From: Hordeum vulgare subsp. vulgare
Lineage: Eukaryota; Streptophyta; Magnoliopsida; Poales; Poaceae
NCBI RefSeq assembly: GCF_904849725.1
Contig: NC_058518.1
Span: forward strand, 390,525,581 to 390,589,580
Direction: 5' to 3'
Length of the DNA stretch: 64,000 bases
Shown here: positions 39,473 to 52,334 of the stretch, one piece after another
Position numbering within the stretch: the stretch's first letter is position 1
Layout of the letters: each line of letters opens with the position of its first letter
Made by a program: the position numbers and the translations under genes
The notes under the pieces: model-generated
What the model was told of the DNA's origin: nothing
Databases searched by the model: none
The model's input: only the letters and a program-made list of their open reading frames with translations

Positions 39473-40989
39473 TGATACGTCTCCGTCGTATCTATAATTT
39501 TTGATTGTTTCATGCCAATATTCTACACTTTCATATACTTTTGGCAACTTTTTATACTATTTTCGGGACTAACATATTGATCCAGTGCCTAGTGCCAGTT
39601 CCTGTTTGTTGCATGTTTTTTGTTTCGCAGAATATCCATACCAAACGAAGTCGAAACGTAATAAAAACTTACGGGGATTTTTTTGGAATATTTATGATTT
39701 TTGGGAAGAAGAATCAACGCGAGACGATGCATGGAGTGCGCACAAACCCTGTAGCCGCGGCCGGGGGTGGGCCTGCGACTGGCAGGCTTGTGGCCACTCC
39801 TTAAGGCGGTTGGTGCGCTTCTTTCGCAGCAAGAAAGATAATATCCGGAAGAAAATCGTGTTAAAATTTCAGCCCAATCGGAGTTATAGATCTCCGGGAA
39901 TTTCAGAAACGGTGAAACGCAGAATCTAGGAGCGCAGAAACAGAAGGACACAGAGAGAGATCCAATCTCGGAGGGGCTCTTGCCCCTCCGCCGCCATGGA
40001 GACCATGGACCAGAGGGGAAACCCTTCTGCCATCTAGGGAGGAGGTCAAGGAAGAAGAAGGAGGAGGGGGATCTCTCCCCCTCTCTCCCGGCGGCGCCGG
40101 AACACCGCCCGGGACATCATCGTGTGACGATAATCTACACCAACACCTCCGTCGTCTTCACCAACATCTCCATCATCTTCCCCCATCTATATTCAGCGGT
40201 TCACTCTCCCGCAACCCGCTGTACCCTCTACTTGGACATGGTGCTTTATGCTACATATTATTATCCAATGATGTGTTGCTATCCTATGATGTCTGAGTAG
40301 ATTATCGTTGTCATATCGGTGATTGATGAATTGCTATGATTGGTTTAATTTGCTTGTGTTATGTTGTTGTCCTTTGGTGCCCATCATATGATCGCGCGCG
40401 TGGATCACACCATAGGGTTAGTTGTATGTTGATAGGACTATGTATTGGCAGGCTAGAGTGACAGGAGCTTCAAACCTAGCATAGAAATTGATGCATATGG
40501 GATCGAAGGGGGACCAATATATCTTATTGTTATGGTTGGGTTTTACCTTAATGAACGTTAGTAGTTGCGGACGCTTGCTAATAGTTCCAATCATAAGTGC
40601 ATAGAATTCCAAGTAAGGGATGACATGCTAGCAGAGGCCTCTCCCACATGATACTTGCTATCGATCTAGTAACGTAGTCAATTGCTTAGGGACAATTCCG
40701 CAACTCCTACCACCACTTTTCCACACTCGTTAGACACTCATAGTTGTTTCTTTATCTAACCAGCCCCTAGTTTTATTTACGTGTTCTTTACTTTCTTGCA
40801 AGCCTATCCTATCACTCCTACAAAGTACTTCCAGTTTCATACTTGTTCTAGGTAAAGCGAACGTAAAGTTGTATCGGTGGTCGATAGAACTTGAGGGAAT
40901 ATTTGTCCTACCTTTAGCTCCTCGTTGGGTTCGACACTCTTACTTATCGAGAAAGGCTACAATTGATCCCCTATACTTGTGGGTTATCA
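39473..40989 (+). repeat. 5' LTR of element D
   Basis: 1,517 bp. It closely matches the 3' LTR, so insertion is recent. It lacks an 11-bp segment found in the 3' LTR near 46722 and has a shorter AGAG run. Confidence 0.92.
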
Positions 40990-41112
40990 AGATCTTTTCC
41001 TGACGCCGTTGTTGGGGAGCAATAGCGTGGGGTGAATATTCTCGTGTGTGCTTGTTTGCTTTATCACTAAGTATATTTATTTGCTGTTCTAAGTTGTTCT
41101 CTATCTTTAGTT

Positions 41113-42321
41113 ATGGATATGGAACACGAAATACCGAAAAAATTAGGTGTACTTGCTACTCATGGAGATGGGGAACCTCCTAAAACCATCGAGGCTCGTT
41201 ATGTGGAAAATATTATGCACTTCTTTAATAATCCTGAGAAAGCCCCATTCAATTATATAATGGGATACACGTTGGATCAACGTGAATACTTTAGGGATTA
41301 TCGCTTGACTCAAAAAGGGAAACTTTTATGGGATCAAATCCATTTGTTGAAATGGTATGCTTGGGAACTATGCAAGAGACATGGTGTTACTTGTTGCTCT
41401 AGGATGAAGGCTCCACACCTTCCATTTTCTTGTGAGTTTAATGGTCATAGAACCTTGGCTTCTTATGCTAATGGTATATATGATTACTATGATGTGGATC
41501 AAATAGAAGAGTTTGTTGCTTTTATGGGTGCTTATGAAATTGAGGCTCTGTTTAAAAGGTGTGGTGATAATGATGATGCTCCTTACCGATCTGAAAATTT
41601 GGCTATGCTTCATTATTGTTATACTAATTATGAATATAATGCCCATATTGAAATATTTAAGGAGAAATTCTATGCTGCCCAAGAAGAGATTATTATTTTG
41701 CAGGTAACTATGGAAGAAGAAAATGCTGAAATTGTGAGCTCATTAGATGAAAAAGATGACGAGGAGAGCGAAGAACAAAAGGAGGAAGAACGGACTAGCT
41801 ACCCGTGTCCACCTTCTAATGAGAGTAACTCTTCTACTCATAAATTATTTAATTTCCCTTCATTCTTACCGAAGGATGAATGCTATGATGCCTTGGATTC
41901 GTTTGAAATATCCCTTTTTGATGAACTTGATGCTTGCTATGCTTGTGGCCATGATGCCAATATGAATGATGCTTATGAAGATGAGCTAGCTATAGTTCCT
42001 TATGTTACACATGATGATTTTAATGAATATAATATGCATGTGCTTGCTGCTCCTACTTGCAATTATTATGAGAGAGGAACTACATCTCCACCTCTCTATG
42101 TTTCCAATACGATAAAATTGCAAGAAAATGCTTATGCTATGTATTGGCCTTTACTTGATGTGCATGAATTGTTCTTTTATGACATACCAATGCATAGGAA
42201 GAGAGTTATACTTCGTCATTGCATGATATATGTTACCTTGTGCTCACTACTAAATTTCAAATCATTGCTAATTAAAATTGACTTTGATATACCTTGGGAT
42301 CTGGATGGATCCATTACTTGA
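41113..42321 (+). CDS. Conserved ORF of non-autonomous gypsy element D (402 aa)
   Basis: This is a single uninterrupted ORF starting 124 bases after the 5' LTR. Residues 1-110 are mixed and basic-aromatic (REYFRDYRLTQKGKLLWDQI, LLKWYAWELCKRHGV). A middle region is rich in tyrosine and acidic residues (YDYYDVDQIEEFVAFMG). A strongly acidic segment (EEENAEIV, DEKDDEESEEQKEEE) is at about 200-235, followed by a Ser/Asn-rich linker and a Tyr/Asp-rich tail. I see no zinc knuckle, protease, RT or integrase motif. The position is that of gag, so it may be an RNA-packaging or structural protein of the element, but that is inference. The intact frame fits a recent insertion. Confidence 0.65.
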   Translation: MDMEHEIPKKLGVLATHGDGEPPKTIEARYVENIMHFFNNPEKAPFNYIMGYTLDQREYFRDYRLTQKGKLLWDQIHLLKWYAWELCKRHGVTCCSRMKAPHLPFSCEFNGHRTLASYANGIYDYYDVDQIEEFVAFMGAYEIEALFKRCGDNDDAPYRSENLAMLHYCYTNYEYNAHIEIFKEKFYAAQEEIIILQVTMEEENAEIVSSLDEKDDEESEEQKEEERTSYPCPPSNESNSSTHKLFNFPSFLPKDECYDALDSFEISLFDELDACYACGHDANMNDAYEDELAIVPYVTHDDFNEYNMHVLAAPTCNYYERGTTSPPLYVSNTIKLQENAYAMYWPLLDVHELFFYDIPMHRKRVILRHCMIYVTLCSLLNFKSLLIKIDFDIPWDLDGSIT

Positions 42322-45311
42322 GCACTTTATGCCTAGCTTAATGGCTTTAAAGAAAGCGCTGCCTGGGAGACAACCCGGAAGTTTTAGAGAGTCATTTATT
42401 TATGTTGAGTGCTTTTATTTAGTTTAAAAACAAAAAAAATATAGAGGGGAACTTAAAACTTTTTCAAAAAGAGAAGTGATTGAAAGGTGATGCATTGTGG
42501 AAGTGAGGGTCGACCTTGAACACTTGTGTTCATGCTCATGGAAACAATGTAGAATTTTTCATGGAAGTTTCTCACAAAAATAATTATCCCCTTGTACAAT
42601 TCCTTTGTGTTTTTAAAAATAATGTGCCAAGTAAAACCTTTACGATTAGTTTGGGTGATAGTTGTTTGATCACGCTGAGAAAAGACAGAAACTTTCTGGT
42701 CACGAAATTAATTTTCATTTTTATTCTGGAAGAGCTTTTGAGTTGATTCTTTTTGCTACTGATTGATATGCAAATTTTCCAGACGTTCGTAATTTTTCAG
42801 ATGTTTTTGAGATATCAGAAGTAGACGGAATATACAGATTGCTACAGACTGTTCTGTTTTGACAGATTCTGTTTTCATGCATTGTTCTCTTATTTTGATG
42901 AATCTATGGGTAGTATCGGGGGGTATGAACCATGGTGAAGTTGGATTACAGTAGATATAATGCTAATATGAATTTAGAATGAGTTCACAACTGTACTTGA
43001 AGTGGTGATTTATTTTATTATACTAACGGATCTTACGAAGTTTTGTTGAATTTTGTGTGATTGAAGTTTTCAAGTTTTGGGTGAGAGCACGATGGATGAA
43101 GGAATAAGGAGAGGCAAGAGCCTAATCTTGGGGATGCCGGAGGCACCCCAAGGTAAAATAGAGTACATTATAAGAAATTAATCGGTCAGTTGAATATTCG
43201 GGAGCAGTAATTTAATCCTTCAAAAAAAATCTTATCTTATTATTTTTTTAGTAGTCTTTAAATTCAAGGAAGACTCAAGCGTCTAAGCTTGGGGATGCCC
43301 CGGAAGGCATCCCCTCTTTCGTCTACAATCTATCGTTAATTTTACTCAGAGCTATATTTTAATTCGTCACATGATATGTGCAAATGCTTGGAGCGTCTTT
43401 TCTGTTTATTTTTCCTTTTTCTTTTATGCACCATGCTAGTATGAGATAGTCCTTGGTTGGCTTTATAGAATGCTTCTTGTGCTTCACTTATATCTTTCGA
43501 AGTTTGGATTGCCTGTTTCCCTACACATAGAAAACCGACATTTGTAGAATGCTCTTTTGCTTCACTTATATTTGTTAAGAGCAGGGCATATCTTTTGTAG
43601 AAAGAATTAAACTCTCATGCTTCACTTATACATATTTAGAGAGTTAACAGGAGTTGGTCATTCACATGGTTAGTCATAAAATCCTACATAAAACTTGTAG
43701 ATCACTTAATATGATATGTTTGATTCCTTGCAACAGTTTTGCGACATGAATATGTGATATTAGAGTCATGCTAGTGAGTAATTGTGTATTTTTAGAAATA
43801 CTTGTGTTAAGGTTTGTGATTCCCGTAGCATGCACATATGGTGAACCGTTATGTGATGAAGTTGGAGCATGATTTATTTATTGATTGTCATCCTTTATGT
43901 GGAGGTCGGGATCACGCGATGGTTAACTCCTACGAACCTTTCCCCTAGGAGCATGCGTGTAGTACCTTGTTTCGATGACTAATAGACTTTTGCAATAAGT
44001 ATATGAGTTCTTTATCACTAATGTTGAGTCCGTGGATTATACGCACTCTCACCCTTCCACCATTGCTAGCCTCTCTAGTACCGCGCAACTTTCACCGGTG
44101 CATTACACCCACCATATAGCCTCCCTCAAAACAGCCACCATACCTACCTATTATGGCATTTTCATAGCCATTCCGAGATATATTGCCATGCAACTACCAC
44201 CGTTTCGTCTCATGACATGTGCCACCACTTCCACATTGCCATTGCATGATCGTAAGATAGCTAGCATGATGTTTCCATGGCTTGTCCGTTTTTTGATGTC
44301 ATTGCTATGCTAGATCATTGCCACGGTACACTACCGAAGGCATTTCATATAGAGTCATCGTTGCTCTAAGTATTGAGTTGTAAGTGTGATGATGATTATT
44401 AATAGAGCATTGTCCCATGTGAGGAAATAAAAGAGGCAAGCGAAGCCCATTTAAAAAAAAGAGGCCAAAGATGCCCACCAAAAAAAAGAGGCCAAAGAGC
44501 CCACAAAAAAATGAGAGAAAAGAGAGAAGGGACAATTGCTACTATCCTCTTTCCACACTTGTGCTTCAAATGGCACTATGATCTTCATGACAGAGAGTCT
44601 CCTATGTTGTCACTTCCATATACTAGTGGGAAATTTTCATTATATAACTTGGCTTGTATATTCCAATGATGGGCTTCCTCAAAATTGCCCTAGGTCTTCG
44701 TCAGCAAGCAAGTTGGATGCACACCCACTAGTTTCTTTGGTGAGCTTTCATACACTTATAAGCTCTAGTGCATCTGTTGCGTGGCAATCCCTACTCACTC
44801 ACATTGATATCTATTGATGGGCATCTCCATAGCCCGTTGATACACCTAGTTGATGTGAGACTATCTCCTCCTTTTTGTCTTGTCCACAACCACCATATTA
44901 TATTCCACCTATAGTGCTATGTCCATGGCTCACACTCATGTATTGCGTGAAAGTTGAAAAGGTTTGAGAACACTAAAGTATGAAACAATTGCTTGGCTAA
45001 AACCGGGGTTGTGCATGATTTAAATACGTTGTGTGGGGAAGATGGACCATAGCCAGACTATATGATTTTGTAGGGATAATTTTATTTGGCCATGATATTT
45101 TGAGAAGACATGATTGCTTTGTTAGTATGCTTGAAATATTATTGTCTTTATGTCAAATGATAGACTATTGCTTCGAATCACTCGTGTTTTAGTATTCATG
45201 CCATGATTAGATTATATGATCAAGATTATGCTAGGTAGCATTCCACATCAAAAATTATCTTTTTTATCATTTACCTACTCGAGGACGAGCAGGAATTAAG
45301 CTTGGGGATGC
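42322..45311 (+). other. Long non-coding internal region of element D
   Basis: About 3 kb with no long ORF, where an autonomous gypsy would have pol. It holds GCTGCCTGGGAGACAACCCGG just after the ORF. Two internal copies of a CTTGGGGATGCC word (43128 and 43286) both pair with a nearby complement, and a third forms the polypurine tract at 45297-45311. Confidence 0.6.
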
Positions 45312-46853
45312 TGATACGTCTCTGTCGTATCTATAATTTTTTATTGTTTCATGCGAATATTCTACAACTTTCATATACTTTTGGCAACTTTTTATACTAT
45401 TTTTGGGACTAACATATTGATCCAGTGCCCAGTGCCAGTTCCTGTTTGTTGCATGTTTTTTGTTTCGCAAAATATCCATACCAAACGAAGTCCAAACGTA
45501 ATAAAAACTTATGGGGATTTTATTTTGGAATATTTATGATTTTTGGGAAGAAGAATCAACGCGAGTCGATGCACGGAGTGCCCACAAGCCCTGTAGCCGC
45601 GCCCAGGGGGTGGGCCCGCGGCTGGCAGGCTTGTGGCCACTCCTTAAGGCGGTTGGTGCGCTTCTTTCTCCACAAGAAAGATAATATCCGGAAGAAAATG
45701 GTGTTAAAATTTCAGCCCAGTCGTAGTTACGGATCTCCGGGAATTTAAGAAACGGTGAAACGCAGAATCTGGGAGCGTAGAAACAAAAGGACACAGAGAG
45801 AGAGAGAGAGATCCAATCTCGGAGGGGCTCTCGCCCCTCCGCCGCCATGGAGACCATGGACCAGAGGGGAAACCCTTCTGCCATCTAGGGAGGAGGTCAA
45901 GGAAGAAGAAGAAGGAGGGGGGCTCTCTCCCCCTCTCTCCCGGCGGCGCCGGAACGCCGCCCGGGACATCATTGTGTGACGACGATCTACACCAACACCT
46001 CCGTCATCTTCACCAACATCTCCATCATCTTCCCCCATCTATATTCATCGGTTCACTTTCCCACAACCCGTTGTACCCTCTACTTGAACATGGTGCTTTA
46101 TGCTACATATTATTATCCAATGATGTGTTGCTATCCTATGATGTCTGAGTAGATTATCGTTGTCCTATCGGTGATTGATGAATTGCTATGATTGGTTTAA
46201 TTTTCTTGTGGTTATGTTGTTGTCCTTTGGTTCCCATCATATGATCGCGCGCGTGGATCACACCATAGGGTTAGTTGTATGTTGATAGGACTATGTATTG
46301 GCAGGCTAGAGTGACAGAAGCTTCAAACCTAGCATAGAAATTGATGCATATGGGATTGAAGGGGGACCAATATATCTTATTGTTATGGTTGGGCTTTACC
46401 TTAATGAACGTTAGTAGTTGCAGACGCTTGCTAATAGTTCCAATCATAAGTGCATAGAATTTCAAGTAAGGGATGACATGCTAGCACAGGCCTCTCCCAC
46501 ATGATACTTGCTATCGATCTAGTAACATAGTCAACTGCTTAGGGACAATTCCGCAACTCCTACCACCACTTTTCCACACTCGCTAGACACTCGTAGTTGT
46601 TTCTTTATCTAACCAGCCCCTAGTTTTATTTACGTGTTCTTTACTTTCTTGCAAGCCTATCCTATCACTCCTACAAAGTACTTCTAGTTTCATACTTGTT
46701 CTAGGTAAAGCGAACGTAAAGTGTGCGTAGAGTTGTGTCGGTGGTCGATAGAACTTGAGGGAATATTTGTCCTACCTTTAGATCCTCGTTGGGTTAGACA
46801 CTCTTACTTATCGAGAAAGGCTACAATTGATCCCCTATATTTGTGGGTTATCA
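45312..46853 (+). repeat. 3' LTR of element D
   Basis: 1,542 bp, from TGATACGTCTC to GTGGGTTATCA, followed by the TGCAA duplication and the rest of the element C LTR. Confidence 0.92.
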
Positions 46854-48568
46854 TGCAACTCAAACCTATACCACGTAGTTTTACCTCTAGATCGGATTTA
46901 TGCGGATCTTGGGCGGAGCCCTGCAGGAGTAGATCATCACCACCACCGGAGCGCCATCACGCTGCCGGAGAACTCATCTACTTCTCCGTCTTGCTTGTTG
47001 GATCAAGAAGGCCGAGATCATCGTCGAGCTATACGTGTGCTGAACGCGGAGGTACCGTCCGTTCGGCGCTAGATCGGAATGGATCGTGGGACGGATCGCG
47101 GGACGGTTTGTGGGACGGTTCGAGGGACGTGAAGTCGTTCCACTACGTCAACCACGTTTCTTAACGCTTCCCGTTGTGCAATCTACAAGGGTACGTAGAT
47201 CCAAATCTCCTCTCGTAGATGGACATCACCATGATAGGTCTTCGTGTGCGTAGGGAAATTTTTGTTTCCCATGCAACGTTCCCCAACAGTGGCATCATGA
47301 ACTAGGTTCATGCGTAGATGTTATCTCGAGTAGAACACAAAAGGTTTTGTGGACGGTGTTGTTCGATTTGCTGCCCTCCTTAGTATTTTCTCGATTCGGC
47401 GGCATTGTTGGATTGAAGCGGCCCGGACCGACATAACTCGTACGTGTACGAGCGACTGGTTTCATCGATTGACATGCAACCTCGTTGCATAAAGATGACG
47501 GACGGGTGCGTGTTTCTTCAACTTTAGTTGAATTGGTTTTGACCGAGGCGGTCCTTGGAGAGGTTAAATAGCAATTTGCACATCTCCGTTGTGGTTTTTG
47601 CATAAGTAAGATGCGATCATACTAGATACCCATAGCAGCCATGTAAAACATGCAACAACAAATTAGAGGACGTATAACTTGTTTTTGCAGGGTATGCTTG
47701 TGATATGATATGGCCAATGACGTGATGTGACACATTGGATGTATGAGATGATCATGTTGTAATAGTTAATATCGACTTGCACATCGATGCTACGGCAACC
47801 GGCAGGAGCCATAGGGTTGTCTTTAAACTAATGTTTGTGTTTGCAGATGCTTTTACTATATTGCTAGGTCGTAGCTTTAGTAGTAATAGCATAGATAGCA
47901 TGACAACCTCGATGGAGGCACAATGATGGAGATCATGATGATGGAGATCATGGTGTGGCGCCGGTGACAAGAAGATCACGCCGGTGCTTTGGTGATGGAG
48001 ATCAAGAAGCACAAGATGATGGCCATATCATGTCACTCATGAATTGCATGTGATGTTAATCCTTTTATGCACCTTATTTTGCTTAGAACGATGATAGCAT
48101 TATAAGGTGATCTCTCACTAAAATTTCAAGATGAAATTTTGTTCTCCCCGACTGTGCACCGTTGCGACAGTTTGTCGTTTCGAGACACCATGTGATGATC
48201 GGGTGTGATAGACTCAACGTTCACATACAACGGGTGCAAAATAGTTGCACACGCGGAACACTCGGGTTAAACTTGACGAGCCTAGCATGTGCAGACATGG
48301 CCTCGGAACACATGAGACCAAAAGGTCGAGCATGAATCGTATAGTTGATATGATTAGCATAGAGATGCTTACCATTGAAACTATTCTCAACTCACGTCAT
48401 GATCGGACTTGAGTTAGTGAATTTGGATCATGTACCACTCAAATGACTAGAGAGATGTACTTTTTGAGTGGAAGTTTATTAAGTAATTTGATTAGTTAAG
48501 CTCCAATTATCATGAACATGGTCAAAAGGTCTTTGCGAATTATGATGTAGCTTGCATTATAGGTCTAC

Positions 48569-51500
48569 TGTTTTTATATGTTCCTAGAGAAAATTTAGTT
48601 GAAAGCTGATAGTAGCAACTTTGCGGACTAAGTCCGTAAAACCGAGGATTGTCCTCATTGTTGCGCAAAAGGCTTATGTCCTTAATGCACCACTCGGTGT
48701 GCTGCACCTCGAGCGTCGTCTGTGGATGTTGCGAACATTTCACATACACGTTTTTGATGACTACGTGATAGTTTAGTGCGTAATACTTAATGGCTTAGAA
48801 GCAAGGCGTCGAAGAGGTTTTGAAACGTCACAAAACATAAGAGATGTTCTAAGAGATGAAATTGATATTTCATGCTCGTGCCCTTGTTGAGAGGTATGAG
48901 ATCTCCGTCAAGATTCTTTGTCTATAAAGTAAAAGAGAAAAGCTCAATCGTTGAGCGTGTGCTCAGATTGTCTGTGTACAACAATCGCTTAAATCAAGTG
49001 GGAGTTAATCTTCCATATGAGATAGTGATGGTTCTCCAAAGTCACTCCCACCAAGCTGCTAGAGCTTCGTGATGAACTATAACATATCAAGGATAGATAT
49101 GATGATCCTTGAGCGACTCACAATGTTTGACACTGCGAAAGTAGAAATCAAGAAGGAGCATCAATTGTTGATGGTTAGTAAAACCACTAGTTTCAAGAAG
49201 GGAAAGGGCTACAAGGGATACTTCATGAAACGACAAACCAGTTGCTGCTCTAATGAAGAAACCCAAGATTGAACCCAAACCCGAGACTAAGTGCTTCTGT
49301 TATGAGGGGAACGGTCACTGAGGCGGAGCTACCCTAGATACTTGGTAGATAACATGGCTGGCAAAGTCGACAGAAGTATATTTATATACATGATATTGAT
49401 GTGTACTTTACTAGTACTCCTAGTAGCACGAGGGTATTGGATACCGGTTCAGTTGCTAAGTGATTAGTAACTCGAAATGAAAGCTACGGAATAAACGGAG
49501 ACTAGCTAAAGACGAGGTGACGATATGTGTTGGAAGTGTCTCCAAGGTTGATGTGATCAAACATTGCACGCTCCCTATACCATCGGGATTGGTGTTAAAC
49601 CTAAATAATTGTTATTTGGTGTTTGCGTTGAGCATGAACATGACCGGATCATGTTTATTGCAAGACGATTATTCATTTAAAGAGAATAATAGTTATTCTA
49701 TTTGCTTGAATAATTACCTTTAATGGTTTATTGAATCTCGATCGTAGTGTTGCACATGTTCATAATACTGGTGCCAAAAGATACAAAGTAATAATGATAG
49801 CACCACTTACTTGTGCCACTACCGCTTGAGTCATGTTGGTGTAAAGTGCATGAAGAAGCTCCATGCAAATGAATCTTTGTACTCACTCATTTTTGAAACG
49901 TTTGAGACATGCAAACCATACCTGTTGGTTTAAACACATGAAGAAACTCCATGCAGATGGATCGTTTGGATTCACTTGATTTTGAATCACTTGAGACATG
50001 CAAAATCATGCCACATGGAACAAGAAAGTAACTTGTTGGAAGCAATGAATTTTGATGTTTGCAATCCAATGAGTGTTGAGGCACGCAGTGGATATCGTTA
50101 TGTTCTTACTTCACTGATGATTTGAGTAGATACAGGAGTATTTACTTGATGAATCACAAGTCTGAAATGTTGAAATGTTCAAAGCTATTTCAGAGTGAAG
50201 ATCATCGTGACAAGAGGATAAGCTGTCTACGATATGATCATAGAGATGAATATTCGAGTTGCGAGTTTTGGTACATGGTTAAGACAACGTGGAAATTGTT
50301 TCGCAGTTCATGCCACCTAGAACACCATAGTGTGATGGTGTGTCCGAATGTCATAGCCGCACCCTATTGGATATAGCTCATACTGTGATGTCTCTTATCG
50401 AATTACCACTATCATGTATGGGTTATGCATTAGAGACAACCGCATTCACTTTAAATAGGACACCGCGTATTTTCGTTGAGATGACACAGTAAAGATTATG
50501 GTTTGGATAAACCTAAGTTGTCGTTTCTTAAAAGTTTGGGGCTGCGATGCTTATGTGAAAAAGTTTCAGTCCGATAAGCTCGAACCCAAAGCAAATAAAT
50601 GCATCTTCATAGGATATCCAAAATGGTTGGGTACATCTCCTATCTCAGATCCAGAAGCGAAGTGTTTGTTTCTAGAAACGGGTCCTTTCTCGAGGAAAGG
50701 TTTCTCTCGAAAGAATTGAGTGGGAGGGTCATGGAACTTGATGAGGTTAGTAAACCGTCACTTCAACCAGGGCGCGGGAAGATGTTCCTGTGGCGCCTAC
50801 ACCAATTGAAGTGCAAACTGACGATGGTGATCATTGAGCTTCGGATCAAGTTACTACAAACCTCGTAGGTCAACAAGGTCGCGTTCTAATACAGAGTGGT
50901 ACGGTAACCCTGTCTTGGAGGTCATGTTGTTGAACAAACGATGAACCTACGAGCTATGGAGAAGCGATGGTGGGTCCGGATTCCGACAAATGGCTGGAGG
51001 CCATGAAATCCGAGAGAGGATCCATGTATGATAACAAAAGTGTAGACTTTGGAAAAACTACTTGATGGTTGTAGGACTATTAAGTAAAGATGGATTTTTA
51101 AAAGGAAGACAGACGATGATGGTGAAAAGTCACCATTAAGAAAAGCTCGACTTGTCACAAAGATGTTTCCGACAAGTTCAAAGAGTTGACTATGATGAGA
51201 CTTTCTCACTCGTAGCAATGCTAAAAATCTATTGGAATTATGTTAGTAGTTGCTGCATTATTTATGAAATATTGCACATAGGATGTCAAAACATTGTTTC
51301 CTCGACGGTTTCCATGAGGAAAGGTTGTACGTGATACAACCAGGAGGTTTTCTGGATCCTAAGGATGCTAACAAGTATGCAAGCTCCAGCAATCCTTCTA
51401 TGGACTGGTGCAAGCATCTCGGAGTTGGAATATACGCTTTGATGAGATGATCAAAGCTTTTTGGTTTGTACAAGGTTTAGGAGAAACTTGTATTTCCAAA

Positions 51501-52285
51501 GAAGTGAGTGGGAGCACTATAGAATTTCTGATAAGTATATGTGGTTGACATATTGTAGATTGGAAGTAATGTAGAATTTCTGTGAAGCATAAAAGGTTGT
51601 TTGAAAGGAGTTTTTCAAAGGAAGACCTGGATAGAGCTATTTTAACATTGAGCATCAAGATCTATAGAGATAGATCAAACCGCTTAGTAGAAATTTCAAA
51701 TGAAATGCATGCCATGACAGGTTTTTGAAGGAGTTCAAAATAGATCAGCAAAGAAGGTTCTTGGTTGTGTTGTAAGGTGTGAATTTGAGTAATCCTCAAA
51801 AGCCCGACCATGGAAGAAAGAAGAGAAAGGGCGAGGGTTGTCCCCTATGCCTTAGCCGTAGGCTCTAAAGTATGCCAAGTTGTGTACCACACCTGATGTG
51901 TGCCTCGCCATGAGTCTGTCAAGGGGTACAAAGAGTGATACAGGATTAAATCACTAAAACAGCGGTCAAAGTTATCCTTAGTAACTAGTGGACTAAGGAA
52001 TTTTTTCGAGATTATGGAGGCGATTAAAGAGTTCTTCGTAAATGGTTACGACGATGCAAGCTTTGATACTAATCCGAATAAACTGTGAGTAGTGAAACAG
52101 ATTCGTATGGTAGAGTAGATATTTGGAGTATTTCCGAATAGCACGTTGTAGCAACATCTATAAGATGACATAAAGATTTGTAAAGCACACACGGATCTGA
52201 AAGATTCAGAACCGTTGACTAAAACCTCTCTCACGAGCAAGACGTGATCAAACCCAGAACTATATGGGTGTTGGATTCGTTAAAA
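48569..52285 (+). pseudogene. Degenerate gag-pol of element C
   Basis: Pieces of gag (48569-49270), the protease region (49440, DTGS-like but followed by a stop), pre-integrase and integrase (49600-50560), the integrase C-terminus (50520-50720), reverse transcriptase (50940-51560) and RNase H (51830-52285) can be followed against element B. There is no gag ATG. The pre-integrase duplication, the single-base loss in the FTDDLSRY region and the altered RT sequence around 51290 are the same as in element A. No product is possible. Confidence 0.85.
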
Positions 52286-52334
52286 TCACATGGTGATGTG
52301 AGTTAGATTATTGACTCTAGTGCAAGTGGGAGAC

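Larger units (their letters stand above)
39473..46853 (+). mobile_element. Non-autonomous gypsy-type element D, nested in element C
   Basis: 7,381 bp with a perfect duplication TGCAA at 39468-39472 and 46854-46858. LTRs start TGATACGTCTC and end GTGGGTTATCA. The sequence after the 5' LTR (TTTTCCTGACGCCGTTGTTGG) is the primer-binding region usual for this gypsy group. The polypurine tract AAGCTTGGGGATGC precedes the 3' LTR. One 402-aa ORF is present but no protease, reverse transcriptase or integrase, so it must rely on another element. Confidence 0.9.
38038..47288 (+). repeat. 5' LTR of element C (split by element D)
   Basis: LTR sequence is at 38038-39472 and 46859-47288, 1,865 bp in all. 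It contains an AT microsatellite at 39018-39069, hairpin 39378-39398 and TATA box 39420-39428. It ends TTCCCCAACA. Confidence 0.9.
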
